Under the pieces are notes generated by a model. The model was not told the DNA's origin. It made no database searches and saw only the letters and a program-made list of their open reading frames with translations. Made by a program: the position numbers and the translations under genes. From positions 1 to 64,000 of the IMG/VR virus record IMGVR_UViG_3300021976_000006: a stretch of DNA of 64,000 bases; one strand, written 5' to 3'. Shown one piece after another: positions 28,353 through 38,308 of the stretch. Origin of the DNA: a virus. Every line of letters begins with the position of its first letter. The stretch's first letter is position 1.

Positions 28353-29996
28353 TTATTCGTTTGTTATGTTTTTTGCTTTACCTTGATTTTCAAAATAAGG
28401 TAATATTTCATTATCATAAATAGATTTTCTTGAATCATATGATTGTATTAACTCAAGTAGTGCTCTTTGTTTTTCAGTAGCTTTACCACTATTAAAATCT
28501 CTTTCAGCTTGTTTAACTGTTTCTAATTCTTCAGGACTAGAAGTTAAGTTAGTTTTAATAAAGTTAAGATCTAATTTTGCTTTACCTTCACTATTAAATA
28601 CATTACCATGTTGAGTTCTACCTAAACCTTCGTAATAAGCATTTGAATAACCCATTTCTCGTAAAGCTTCTTTAGGAGCTGCTGTTTTTAAGAATGATTT
28701 TAATTCTGGCTTATCTTTAGTACCAGCATTATAGTTATATTCAGCAACTGTTCTTTCTTCTACTTCATAAGGTATTCCATTTTTATAACCAAATGGTTTA
28801 CCATTAATATATTCTATTCTAGGTTTAGCAGTATTAACACCTTGTTTATTAGCATCAGTAACTAATAGCTGACCTGTTTTCTTATTAACCCAAGCATTTT
28901 TATACCCAACTAATGTACCATCTGATACATCTACTGTTTTTGATACTGGAGTTATTTTACCTTCACTAATATCATATATTTTACCACTTATCTTTTGATT
29001 TTTAACTGGTTGATTCTCAGTACCATATTGAGAAGTACCTGAACCAAATACTGCTTGTTTTTTACCTTCTTCACCAATAGTACTTATTGTACCAACTCTA
29101 TTATTAAATTCATTAAATGATGGAGCATTAGTAAAACTTTCTTTACCAGCAGCAACTACTTTTTGTCTAGCTGTTTCTGCTTTATATCTTTCAACACCTA
29201 ATTGATCTTGATCTCTTTTTTGTTGGTAAGCAAACTGACGTTCACTTAAACCATAATTTAAGAGTGCTGTATTAGTTTTTTCTTCTCTACCATACTGATT
29301 TACCAATCCAGATATATTACTCTGTACAGCTCTTTGAGCTTGTTCAGGAGATAAACCTTGTTGTTGATAAGCTCTCATTAATCTTTCCTGTCCAGCAGTA
29401 TCAGATGAAATAGCTTTTCTCCAGTTAGCTAAATTTCTAGAGTTTGTAGTTTTATTACCTATATCTTCCATAGAACCATGAGCTATAGCACCTGCTTTAG
29501 TCCAATCTTCTAATGTATTAACAGCTTCAACTCCTGGAATATTAGCAGTAAGATTACCTCTAGTATCAAGACCATTAAACTCTGGTTGAATAAATAATTT
29601 ACCTTCTGCTTTCATCTTAGCAGCAATTTGTTGATTCTGTCTAAGTTGTTCATTACCTTGTTTAATAGTAGCTAAACGAGGATCAGTAGCAAATTGTGTA
29701 TTTAATCTACGTATATCTCTTATAAACTCAGGATTAGAAGTATTACCTTGATATTTATCAAGTAAAGTACTAGCTTGAGCTTTAAAGTCATTTGTGAATT
29801 TATCTCTAAACTGAGCATAAGCTGGACTTAATGCTTCCATAGAAGCTAATCCTGCTTGTGTTTGTAATTGTTGCTGTTCAGCTTGATCACCTCTTTGCTG
29901 TATTGCTTGTCCAGCTTTTAACATCTCATCGAATGGCAGCGGAATATACTGTTCCAATGTTTGTTGAACTGGTTGGGAATATCTACTAATTGCCAT
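28353..29996 (-). CDS. Putative ejected cargo protein, Gln-rich, 547 aa
   Basis: Helical, Gln- and Ala-rich protein: the N-terminus FDEMLKAGQAIQQRGDQAEQ and many QQ pairs suggest an extended helical bundle. There are no cysteines or recognised catalytic motifs. It sits one base upstream of the giant polymerase gene and directly after another Gln-rich cargo-like gene. In crAss-like virions the genes in this place encode proteins stored in the tail barrel or head and released at infection. That role is inferred from position and composition. Confidence 0.6.
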   Translation of the reverse strand: MAISRYSQPVQQTLEQYIPLPFDEMLKAGQAIQQRGDQAEQQQLQTQAGLASMEALSPAYAQFRDKFTNDFKAQASTLLDKYQGNTSNPEFIRDIRRLNTQFATDPRLATIKQGNEQLRQNQQIAAKMKAEGKLFIQPEFNGLDTRGNLTANIPGVEAVNTLEDWTKAGAIAHGSMEDIGNKTTNSRNLANWRKAISSDTAGQERLMRAYQQQGLSPEQAQRAVQSNISGLVNQYGREEKTNTALLNYGLSERQFAYQQKRDQDQLGVERYKAETARQKVVAAGKESFTNAPSFNEFNNRVGTISTIGEEGKKQAVFGSGTSQYGTENQPVKNQKISGKIYDISEGKITPVSKTVDVSDGTLVGYKNAWVNKKTGQLLVTDANKQGVNTAKPRIEYINGKPFGYKNGIPYEVEERTVAEYNYNAGTKDKPELKSFLKTAAPKEALREMGYSNAYYEGLGRTQHGNVFNSEGKAKLDLNFIKTNLTSSPEELETVKQAERDFNSGKATEKQRALLELIQSYDSRKSIYDNEILPYFENQGKAKNITNE

Positions 29997-29998
29997 TT

Positions 29999-31597
29999 TT
30001 ATCTATTAAATGTGTTTTCATAAAATCTTAAGTTAGGAAACATTTCATATAACATTCTTTGTCTAAGAGCATCATTAGTTTTTTGTTGACCTATCATTTG
30101 TTGATTCTGATATGTTTGTTGTAGTTGTCCTAAACCTGTAGTTAATAGGTTTTGTTGAGCACCTTTATTTTGTAAGTTATTATTATAAATACCTAAATTA
30201 ATTTGTTGTGCTCTTGCTTGTTCTTCTACAGATTGTTGACCTAAGTTATTATATATACTACCTCTTTGTTGTCTAATTTGATTATTTGCTTGTTCTTGTT
30301 GCATATAAACATCTGCTAATTGATTTTGTGTATTAGCAAATACATTATTTTTATTAGCTCTAGCAATAGGATCACTAGAAGTAGTATTATTAATTTGTCT
30401 AAATTGAGCAGATTGATTTCTATCAATACGTCTTGCTAAAGGATTTAAACTAATTTCTTCTGGCATATTATTTAAAACCTGATTTGTATAAGGATTTAAT
30501 AATGGTTGTACATTTTGTTGTTGTTCTACTTTACCAAACATTCCTCTACCAATATTAATTAATGAAGGAGCATATTGAGCTATTGAATTAAGAACACTAC
30601 CTATTCCTGGAGTATTACTTCCTCCACCATTTTGTCCTAACTGAGGAGTATAAGCAGTTGTACTAGGAGCCATACCAGTTTGACCTATTTGACCAAATGG
30701 TCTTGTTGGAGGTTTAGCTCCAAATGCTGTTCCTGGAGATTGTATTCCGGTATTAGCAGATGGTGAAGATATTGGTAATAATCCTCTAGATTGTTGTAAT
30801 AACATTCCTGGATTAAAACCAGTCGCTGGATTTTGTGCTGATAAATAAGGAGGTTTAGTAGGATCAACAAATGAACCCAAAGCCATTTTATCAGTTGGTT
30901 TTTTACTATTCTTATAGTTTTTGATATTTTGTAAAATAGTGTTTTGAGTTATTTTATCATTATTATCTAAAGCTTGTTGATAATCTTTACTCTCTTTACT
31001 AGTTATAATAAATGTTCCTGATTCTGCTGTAACAAAATTATTCTTAGTATCTTTACCTTTAGAGTGAGGTTCATATAAACCACCAGTTTCAGGATTAATA
31101 CCAGTATATTTTCTTAATACTTTACCAGTAGCAGGATCAATTTGTAATTCACCTTTTTCTATATTAATAACTTCATTAGGTAACACTTCACCACCATCAG
31201 CAAATACTAAATTACCATAAGGATTACTATTAACAGTATCAAATTGTGATTCAATAGTTGTATTATAATTAGTTTTAGTAGCTTGTAGCTCAGCTGCTTT
31301 ACGGGCTTTTTCAGCTCTTTGTTTCTTATTAGATCCAAATATACCAGCTATACCACCAATTAAACCACCTCCAATAGCACCTATAGCAGTTCCAATACCT
31401 GGAATTACTGATCCTATAGAAGCTCCTAAACCAGCACCACTACCTGCTCCTGATAAAAAACCACCAGCATCAGTATCCTGACCTACAGCAGCACCTAGGA
31501 GATTTCCTCCTAAGCCTGCTATATTACCTACAACGTTTGGATCAACGTTGCCGCCCCATGCATATTTAGTATAATTTATTTTTTTATTTTTCTTCAT
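29999..31597 (-). CDS. Putative ejected cargo protein with glycine-zipper membrane segment, 532 aa
   Basis: Residues about 25-90 are a long Gly-rich hydrophobic stretch (GAGLGASIGSVIPGIGTAIG and on) like glycine-zipper segments that insert into membranes. Then come a globular part (LPNEVINIEKGELQIDPATG) and a Pro/Gln/Asn-rich C-terminal half. This is the composition of phage proteins that cross or pore the cell envelope during DNA ejection. It follows the muzzle-like gene and precedes the Gln-rich cargo gene. A good host-type promoter lies just upstream, inside the preceding gene. Confidence 0.65.
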   Translation of the reverse strand: MKKNKKINYTKYAWGGNVDPNVVGNIAGLGGNLLGAAVGQDTDAGGFLSGAGSGAGLGASIGSVIPGIGTAIGAIGGGLIGGIAGIFGSNKKQRAEKARKAAELQATKTNYNTTIESQFDTVNSNPYGNLVFADGGEVLPNEVINIEKGELQIDPATGKVLRKYTGINPETGGLYEPHSKGKDTKNNFVTAESGTFIITSKESKDYQQALDNNDKITQNTILQNIKNYKNSKKPTDKMALGSFVDPTKPPYLSAQNPATGFNPGMLLQQSRGLLPISSPSANTGIQSPGTAFGAKPPTRPFGQIGQTGMAPSTTAYTPQLGQNGGGSNTPGIGSVLNSIAQYAPSLINIGRGMFGKVEQQQNVQPLLNPYTNQVLNNMPEEISLNPLARRIDRNQSAQFRQINNTTSSDPIARANKNNVFANTQNQLADVYMQQEQANNQIRQQRGSIYNNLGQQSVEEQARAQQINLGIYNNNLQNKGAQQNLLTTGLGQLQQTYQNQQMIGQQKTNDALRQRMLYEMFPNLRFYENTFNR

Positions 31598-31601
31598 TAT
31601 A

Positions 31602-34600
31602 TTATCTTTGAGATAATTTGTAAATTGAGTTTACAAAGTTAACAATAATTTTGGACATTACCAAACTTTTATAGCTAAATCTTACAATTAAATACTTATC
31701 TCTTAATTTAGCTAACTTATACCATGGTTTGTTATAATCAATTGCTAATGGATTAACTACTTTATCCACATAATAATTATTTTTTATATCATTCCAACTT
31801 TTAGAAAATAAAGGTTTAATTGATTGTTCTTTACTTCTGTCAAAAAACTTATTAATATTCCAATCTTTTTCTTTTCTAGTAAGATTAGTACCATTTAAAG
31901 TTATAACATCTGTACACTGTTGATCATTATATAATAATACAGTATCAAAGAAATCATTAAGTCTTTGTTCACCTAAAAATGATTCAGCATTAATATTTAA
32001 TGAATCTGTTACTTTAGTATATAAAGGATTCTCATTAAATACAGTTTCTATAATAAACTCAGTATCATAACCTTCCCCATTAGATTTTAATAAATCATTA
32101 TCATAATTATATGTTAAGAAATCTGTATTATGAGAAATATACAATCTTGGTATATAACCATGATAACTTATCCATTTCTTAGAAATAGGATCATAAGATA
32201 CTGTAAAAGATTTATTCTCAAATACATCAGGATTATTATAATCTAGTTTAACACCATTTCTATAAATATACCCATTAACAAATGTTAAAGTACCAGTAGT
32301 ATCAATAAGTTCAAAGTCTTTCTTAGTAACTATTAATCTTTTTAATTCAGGATCAAAAGTAGCAATAATACCTATATCATTAATAGGATTATCAAAACCA
32401 TTCTCTAACTCTAATTGAGGAAATTGTTTATAAATATCTAATTTAAAATATTCATTTAATCCTAGTATATTAATATCTTCTAATTGCTCATTAAATAAGA
32501 AACATTTATTCTTATGTCTGTCTACAAATAAGTATCCATATGGACTCTCTACAAGACTAAATTTAGAAGTAGTTCCACCATATCCACCATCAATAGATAT
32601 TAGCTCTGTAGGCTCTATACTAAGGAATTCACCAGTACCTACAACTATATTATCAGCATTTTCAGATTTAATAGTCTGATTAGATGCAAATACATCATAT
32701 AGACTATCTCTAGTAATAGTATATAGTTTATCTTGTCTAGTAAAGAATATAGTAATAGGTCCTCTATTAAGAGGTAAATCTCTATAATTATTAGCTCTTG
32801 ATATTCTATAGTTATCTATTTTATCTTCTAAACTCTGTTTGTCAGAATATATAATTCTAGTCGAGTATCTTATACCATCATTTAATAATCCAAAATCAGC
32901 TAGCTCTGTAGAATTAGCAAAATAGTATTTTATATAATGATTATTATAAGGAATTTCTATCTTATAAAACTCTTTACGTAAATTAGCTGTAGTATAACTT
33001 TCAAAAGTACTGTCTATTAAATAAGATTTAGGAAAGTATTTCTCATCAAGAGTAGAACCTTCTCTACGCATTCTAATATTAATATCAGTTTCACACATAA
33101 ATGAACCAAATGTGGTAGCTCCCCATTCAAATACTTGTACTACTCCTCCTGGAGCAGAATCTTTAATATTAATAGCATTAATTGTTGAACTAATAGGAAT
33201 AGCTTCTCCCCAAGTTTTCTTATAATGATGCATATCAATATATGTATCACCATTTCTACAGAATACTTCCATAATACCAAATGAGAAATTTCTTGCAGCT
33301 CCTATTTCTACATATTCTAAATCTTGTACTTGACCATATAAACTGTCGTTATTATTTATAACAGATATATAATAAGCAGTGTCATAACAAGATTTATCTT
33401 GCCATCTTGGATCAACACCATCTGCAAATTTTAATCCATCCATAGTTATAGTAGCAGAATTAGATCCTGCTGGATAATCTAAGTCAGAATAGTAATCTGC
33501 TAATAATGTAGGATCGCCAATAGGTTTTATATCTAATGTTGATAATACAGGTAATTGTAATAAAGCAGTATCTTGACTTTGCCTAAAGTTTAAAGCAATA
33601 CCTTCACTAGTTCCTACGAAGTTATTATCAATATATATAATTTTATCTATATCTCTACTATAAATTTCATCTTTAGGAACAGCTCTTTTTAAGTACGGTA
33701 TAGCAGAGTTCATTATCTTTTGCTTTCTACCAGATTCATCAGATGCTGTATTATTATAATAATAAATATAATGTGCATGAGTAGGATCAGCAGCTCTTTT
33801 ATAACCTATATAATTTATAAATCCTTTATCTAATCCACAAACTTTTAATTTATATCCTGATATATTAGCTTGTTTAAATTTAAAAGCTACTTCAGGAGAA
33901 ATAAATTCAAATTGTCTAGCACCAGATTGAGTTCCACCACTAGCTTGTTGAGTCTGTTCTATAGGACTAAATGAATCATTTTGATCAGTACCTTGTAATA
34001 GACCTTTAGCTAATATATTTTTATTAGACTCATTTCTAGGAGTCATAAATATTTTAATCTTTTTAATTAGATCTCCATATTCAGCAGGTATAACTATATT
34101 TTCAAAAGATAGTTGAATACACCATTTAGTTAATTGATAATCAGTAGCTGTATTAATAGCGTTTTCATCACCTCCAACTATTGTAGTATATAAAGGATGT
34201 AATATATCAGAAGGCATCTTATGATGTCTTATATAAGATTTACCATTAGAATCTTGTTCTCCATTAATAGGATAACCAAATCCATCAGGATACACTTCAT
34301 TACTTCTCCAATAAGATAAATATCCTGTATCAGTAGCAGTATTTCGATCTCTCCACCAAGTGTTACCATCAGGAGATATACCGGTATCCCATCCACCACC
34401 AGGAACATATACTCTTCCATACTCTCCTAGTTTTGTACCTAAACCTGGAATTACATCGGGTAATCTTCCTGGAATATGAAATACTTCAGTTTCTGTACCA
34501 TCTTTTAATTCAAACCCTACTCCAAATGAATATACAGCATCTCTCATAAATGATCTATTGTCATCTATAAGATTGTTATTTCCTAAATTAACTAAATATG

Positions 34601-35807
34601 ATGGACTAATAGAATGTTTTCTAGGAGCATCATAAGGAACATCAAATGAATGTGGTGTATCAAAATCTATATCTACAGCAGCATTAATTATAGTATCATC
34701 TTCAAATACTACATTATCAGCTACATTATATTGTACTGTAATATTATTAGCTAATGCTTGATAATTAATCTGAGAAGCTGCTAATTTAACATTACCTCTA
34801 ATAAGTCTATTATCTTTCTGAGTAATAGCTTCTGAAGCATAATATTTAATAGTACCCACTATAACTTCATTTAGAGATATAGAATCATCTATCTCTCCTT
34901 CATTACCTGTATATATATAAGTATCTCTTGTAATAGGAATATTTTTTACTATTTTAATAGTATAAGTACCATCAATTAATGGTTTTATAATTAATAAATT
35001 ATAGCTAGTAAAATTAGGATCTAATGTACTATTAATTCCAAATTCTCTAAAATCTACTAGTATAGATTTGTTAGTAGGAGTTGGTATAACATCACCATCT
35101 ACTAATCCAAAATCTTTATTAGTGTAAGAATCTATAGGTCGACCATCAAAAAAATCATAATAATTCTCTGTAGCTATAGACATAGGTCTAGATATAGTTA
35201 ATACAGATGTAGTAAATGTGTCTCCTAGATTATAACTTACTCCTATATAATATTGACCACTAGTAATATTACCTCCATTATTTTGTACAATAGGAGATAT
35301 AATAGGTCTAAGAGCTGTATCTCCAAGAGATAATAATGCTATATCTAATCCTGTAGAATCTATATCTATATTAAGTAATCTATCATCATTTAATCCATCT
35401 ACCCAATAGATAATACGTTGTTGCTTATAATTAATTCTATAAGTACCTTTAATCTCATAATTATCTTGAAAATTTAATAGTAAAGAATCATATAATACAG
35501 TAGTTATATTTTTAGGAGGATTAATATAAATGATCTTATTATAAGCTGTTTCTTCTTCTAAGTTTTTAATAAAAAGAACATACTCTTCTGTACCTAACCA
35601 TATATAGCCAAGTATAGTAGTGTTTGTTTCTCCATTTGGTTTATAGTATAAACTAAAAGACTTCTCGTTGGTGCGAGAAGTTCTATCAGTTACTATATTA
35701 TTAATTATAGTATTAAAAGCAAAAGAATATGAGTTTTTAGGTTGTTTAGTAGGATTATCTACTCTAACAAGTCCATTCTCAAATGTATTTACAGTTTTAT
35801 TAGACAT
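31602..35807 (-). CDS. Large tail protein, muzzle/stabilisation-like (P22 gp10-like position)
   Basis: A 1401-aa beta-rich protein. Repeated short strands with aromatic residues (GYIWLGTEEYVLFIKNL near the N-terminus, RIIYWVDGLNDDRLL near 120) are the pattern of the tail stabilisation or 'muzzle' proteins that close the tail of crAss-like podoviruses. The C-terminal 200 residues are more charged. It begins 8 bases inside the preceding ring-like gene. The assignment rests on length, beta-propeller-like repeats and gene order; no direct structural motif proves it. Confidence 0.7.
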   Translation of the reverse strand: MSNKTVNTFENGLVRVDNPTKQPKNSYSFAFNTIINNIVTDRTSRTNEKSFSLYYKPNGETNTTILGYIWLGTEEYVLFIKNLEEETAYNKIIYINPPKNITTVLYDSLLLNFQDNYEIKGTYRINYKQQRIIYWVDGLNDDRLLNIDIDSTGLDIALLSLGDTALRPIISPIVQNNGGNITSGQYYIGVSYNLGDTFTTSVLTISRPMSIATENYYDFFDGRPIDSYTNKDFGLVDGDVIPTPTNKSILVDFREFGINSTLDPNFTSYNLLIIKPLIDGTYTIKIVKNIPITRDTYIYTGNEGEIDDSISLNEVIVGTIKYYASEAITQKDNRLIRGNVKLAASQINYQALANNITVQYNVADNVVFEDDTIINAAVDIDFDTPHSFDVPYDAPRKHSISPSYLVNLGNNNLIDDNRSFMRDAVYSFGVGFELKDGTETEVFHIPGRLPDVIPGLGTKLGEYGRVYVPGGGWDTGISPDGNTWWRDRNTATDTGYLSYWRSNEVYPDGFGYPINGEQDSNGKSYIRHHKMPSDILHPLYTTIVGGDENAINTATDYQLTKWCIQLSFENIVIPAEYGDLIKKIKIFMTPRNESNKNILAKGLLQGTDQNDSFSPIEQTQQASGGTQSGARQFEFISPEVAFKFKQANISGYKLKVCGLDKGFINYIGYKRAADPTHAHYIYYYNNTASDESGRKQKIMNSAIPYLKRAVPKDEIYSRDIDKIIYIDNNFVGTSEGIALNFRQSQDTALLQLPVLSTLDIKPIGDPTLLADYYSDLDYPAGSNSATITMDGLKFADGVDPRWQDKSCYDTAYYISVINNNDSLYGQVQDLEYVEIGAARNFSFGIMEVFCRNGDTYIDMHHYKKTWGEAIPISSTINAINIKDSAPGGVVQVFEWGATTFGSFMCETDINIRMRREGSTLDEKYFPKSYLIDSTFESYTTANLRKEFYKIEIPYNNHYIKYYFANSTELADFGLLNDGIRYSTRIIYSDKQSLEDKIDNYRISRANNYRDLPLNRGPITIFFTRQDKLYTITRDSLYDVFASNQTIKSENADNIVVGTGEFLSIEPTELISIDGGYGGTTSKFSLVESPYGYLFVDRHKNKCFLFNEQLEDINILGLNEYFKLDIYKQFPQLELENGFDNPINDIGIIATFDPELKRLIVTKKDFELIDTTGTLTFVNGYIYRNGVKLDYNNPDVFENKSFTVSYDPISKKWISYHGYIPRLYISHNTDFLTYNYDNDLLKSNGEGYDTEFIIETVFNENPLYTKVTDSLNINAESFLGEQRLNDFFDTVLLYNDQQCTDVITLNGTNLTRKEKDWNINKFFDRSKEQSIKPLFSKSWNDIKNNYYVDKVVNPLAIDYNKPWYKLAKLRDKYLIVRFSYKSLVMSKIIVNFVNSIYKLSQR
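31634..31665 (-). promoter_or_regulatory. Internal promoter in the 3' end of the muzzle-like gene
   Basis: Read on the minus strand: TTTG (31665-31662), 20 bases, TAACTTTG (31641-31634), a perfect match to the Bacteroidota consensus. It lies in the last codons of the 1401-aa gene and leaves a leader of about 30 bases before the cargo gene ATG at 31597. It would uncouple cargo and RNA polymerase expression from the tail genes. Confidence 0.7.
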
Positions 35808-36540
35808 TATTTAAATCGTTATAAAATTTAGTAAATTGAAACATATCTGGTTTAAGTCTATGAAAACTTCTCTTTAATGCTTCAAGTGTTTGTAGATCAG
35901 GCATCATAGCTTCTGCTCCAGCTTGGTTACAATAGTATTGCCATTTAACATAAGCATCATCATAAAATCTAGGATCTATTTCTTTATTAAGAGCTTTAGC
36001 ATATAAGTATTTATAAGTTATATACCAATATAAAGCTTCTTTAAATGACTGATGATCTGGTACTAAAGGATAACCATCTTCATCTGATGGATAAGCGGTA
36101 TATCTAATATTTAGAGTACCTTCTTTAAAAGAAGTTCTAAACCATGATCCTTCTATCCAGAATTCAGCATCTGGTCCTAACATATTACCTTTGACAAGTA
36201 ATACATTGTTTATTTTCTCTTGATTATAAGAGTAAGGAGTATAGTATCTTCCTGATGGTGTTCTATCCTTTGGTCCATATAAATTACTCGAATAGAGCAT
36301 ATTAAAACCATTATATTCAACAGCATCTAGACCTATATAATCACAAGGAAGTTCTCCTTTATAGTTCTTAATACATATACAAGCTGATTTATGAATATAT
36401 TGAGGATAAACGTGTATAAAATCTAAAGCCTCGCTCATCCATTCTATAAAATCAGTAAATGCTTCTTCTTCTTTTAATTGAAGATCTCTATAGACTTTAG
36501 CAATAATAGTCTTACAACTAATTTGTTTTCCGTTTAACAT
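35800..36540 (-). CDS. Tail ring/adaptor-like structural protein, 246 aa
   Basis: Mixed alpha/beta protein with an N-terminal helical part (EEEAFTDFIEWMSEALDFI), a strand-rich middle (LPCDYIGLDAVEY, GSWFRTSFKEGTLNIRYTAY) and a helical C-terminus. The 'IP/LPCDY-xx-L' followed by a substrate-like strand pattern is common in head-tail adaptor and tail-terminator proteins of podoviruses. It is the fourth-last gene before the cargo block and overlaps the muzzle-like gene. Virion ring component is inferred from gene order. Confidence 0.55.
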   Translation of the reverse strand: MLNGKQISCKTIIAKVYRDLQLKEEEAFTDFIEWMSEALDFIHVYPQYIHKSACICIKNYKGELPCDYIGLDAVEYNGFNMLYSSNLYGPKDRTPSGRYYTPYSYNQEKINNVLLVKGNMLGPDAEFWIEGSWFRTSFKEGTLNIRYTAYPSDEDGYPLVPDHQSFKEALYWYITYKYLYAKALNKEIDPRFYDDAYVKWQYYCNQAGAEAMMPDLQTLEALKRSFHRLKPDMFQFTKFYNDLNNV

Positions 36541-37014
36541 TTATTCAAAGTATTTATTTACTTGATTAATTCCATTTTCTTTAATTAACTTAGCTAGATT
36601 TCTTTTATTATCTCTAGTAGGAATGAAGGAATAAGCAGCTTTATTTTTAATAATAGTAGCAACTCTTTTATTCCAATAGTATCTTACATAATAATTATTT
36701 GAATGCTCGTTAAGATGTTTATTTTTGTATTGTTCTTCTGATTTATTAAATAAACCAAAATCTGGTTTTAGATTTCTTAAATCTACTTTTCTTTTTTTGA
36801 TTCTAATAGTTCCTAATCTATATGGCATATCTAAGAATAAACCATCCAATACTTGATTAGATAATTCTTTATTAAATTCTTCACATATAGTTCTGAATGT
36901 TTTATAATCTATATTATATTTAGATGTTTCTGATACATCTTTAATATAATATTCATAAATGTGTTTTAATGTTAAAACGTTTTGTATAATATTTTTACCT
37001 CTTAAGTCTGACAT
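36541..37014 (-). CDS. Putative tail ring protein, 157 aa, basic
   Basis: A basic protein with a helical N-terminus (LTLKHIYEYYIKDVS) and a compact middle DMPYRLGTIRIKKRKVDL. The phrase 'MPYRLGTIRIKK' resembles the MPxxLG...I..... motif found in small proteins of podoviral necks. It ends one base before the next gene. No enzymatic motif. Assigned as structural by its place between two ring-like genes. Confidence 0.5.
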   Translation of the reverse strand: MSDLRGKNIIQNVLTLKHIYEYYIKDVSETSKYNIDYKTFRTICEEFNKELSNQVLDGLFLDMPYRLGTIRIKKRKVDLRNLKPDFGLFNKSEEQYKNKHLNEHSNNYYVRYYWNKRVATIIKNKAAYSFIPTRDNKRNLAKLIKENGINQVNKYFE

Positions 37015-37016
37015 AG

Positions 37017-37688
37017 TTATTGTTCTGATGAAGCATCATTAGTATTTTTCTCTGCAATTTGTAAAAATAGATCTAGTTCTTTACTTTTTATTAAAGTATT
37101 AAGATCAGAAATCATTTTACCTGATATTGGATATTTATCCACATCTGGATTATAACAAGATGATCCATCTACTTTAGTAAATATAGTAGCTTCTTTAGGA
37201 TTACTAAATACACCTTCTATATTAATATACTTAAGTAGTGGGTTATTACAGCCTGTAATAAAAACATAACCATTGCTATAGTAAGCCAAGGGTTCTTTAG
37301 ATGCATACTTATTATATTGATTCCATCTAACATTTGCTTTAGTTTTATATGGGTATCCTGATTGTTTATCTAATCCACCTATATAAGTAAATAGATCCAT
37401 TTGATCTAATTCAATAGGTTGAGGAATAGTTTTTACTGTTCTAAATATATTATTACCAACAACTATAGTTCCAGGAGCAGCAGTATCTACTGCTTGTACT
37501 TCTACTTGTCCTAAATCTTGTTTAATATTAGAACTAATAGATCTACCTTTTTGTAATTGTTGTACAATTAACTTTTCTCGAATATAATTAATCATAAACT
37601 GTATTTGACGATCACTTATATTAAGATCATCAGGACGAGCTATTTTTATTAAATTCCTTATATTATATGTTAATTCTTGAATTGTCAT
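37017..37688 (-). CDS. Putative tail ring/adaptor protein, 223 aa
   Basis: First gene of the operon driven by the promoter at 37706-37737. The N-terminus has a typical connector-complex helix pair (ISDRQIQFMINYIREKLIVQQL), followed by a beta-rich part with WNQYNKY and YYSNGYVFIT. Similar layouts occur in the small proteins that bind the portal in podoviruses. No catalytic residues seen. Function as ring component is inference from order and fold pattern. Confidence 0.55.
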   Translation of the reverse strand: MTIQELTYNIRNLIKIARPDDLNISDRQIQFMINYIREKLIVQQLQKGRSISSNIKQDLGQVEVQAVDTAAPGTIVVGNNIFRTVKTIPQPIELDQMDLFTYIGGLDKQSGYPYKTKANVRWNQYNKYASKEPLAYYSNGYVFITGCNNPLLKYINIEGVFSNPKEATIFTKVDGSSCYNPDVDKYPISGKMISDLNTLIKSKELDLFLQIAEKNTNDASSEQ

Positions 37689-37705
37689 TTGTTATATAAT
37701 TTATA

Positions 37706-37737
37706 CAAAAATACATATTATTTTTCAATAATACAAA
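37706..37737 (-). promoter_or_regulatory. Promoter of the ring/muzzle operon
   Basis: Minus strand: TTTG (37737-37734), 20-base spacer, TATTTTTG (37713-37706), a full consensus match. It sits in the 50-base gap between the spanin gene stop and the ATG at 37688, leaving a leader of about 12-17 bases. It restarts transcription after the lysis cassette. Confidence 0.85.
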
Positions 37738-37738
37738 T

Positions 37739-38308
37739 TTATATAGCTCTTTTAAAATATTTTTTACTAATATAGTAAAATACTCCTAGTACTCCAGTAG
37801 CAGATAGTATATACCATAGTATATTAACTGGTTCTTTCTGTTTGACAGAGTTCTTAGCTACAATAGCTTTCTTACCAGTTGAATCTTGTTTAGAATCTTT
37901 TGTTGTTTTAATATTATTTTTAATAGTGGTTTCTTTATCTAATTTAAAATTAATACCTTGAGATTTAACTTCTACTTCAGTTTTTAAAGAACCTCTTAAA
38001 CTATCATAAGTTTGTCTAATATTAACAAAGTCATTATTAATTAAAGTTAAATTTTTAATATCACTAAGATTTTTAACAGGAATACTAGATTTATCTTTTT
38101 TGGGTTTTGTATATATAGTACTATCTGCTTTCTCTTTAATAGTAGTTACAGAGCTGTCACTAGAGACAACCTTTTCTTCTTTATGAGTAGTTGACTCAGA
38201 TTGTTCTTTATACTTGTTAGAACTCTTAAAAACCTTATTAAATACACCACAACTCGATAGAGTTGTAGCTATTAATAATATTGGTATAAACTTACTTAGC
38301 TTTATCAT
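37739..38308 (-). CDS. Unimolecular spanin (outer-membrane lipoprotein with C-terminal TM)
   Basis: A 189-aa protein with a lipoprotein signal: hydrophobic stretch then LSSC with Cys20 as the lipidated residue. It has a long polar, Lys/Ser/Thr-rich, coiled-coil-capable middle and one hydrophobic segment near 163-180 (LWYILSATGVLGVFYYI) followed by basic KKYFKR. Lipid anchor at one end and inner-membrane helix at the other is the definition of a u-spanin, which fuses inner and outer membranes in the last step of lysis of Gram-negative hosts. It is the last gene of the cassette that holds the M15 endolysin. It overlaps the preceding small secreted gene by 17 bases. Confidence 0.75.
   Translation of the reverse strand: MIKLSKFIPILLIATTLSSCGVFNKVFKSSNKYKEQSESTTHKEEKVVSSDSSVTTIKEKADSTIYTKPKKDKSSIPVKNLSDIKNLTLINNDFVNIRQTYDSLRGSLKTEVEVKSQGINFKLDKETTIKNNIKTTKDSKQDSTGKKAIVAKNSVKQKEPVNILWYILSATGVLGVFYYISKKYFKRAI

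Noticed and set aside
12538-31597. Intein or ribosomal frameshift in the giant genes
   Set aside because: Frames run without break, adjacent genes abut or overlap normally, and no intein end motifs or slippery sites were recognised.
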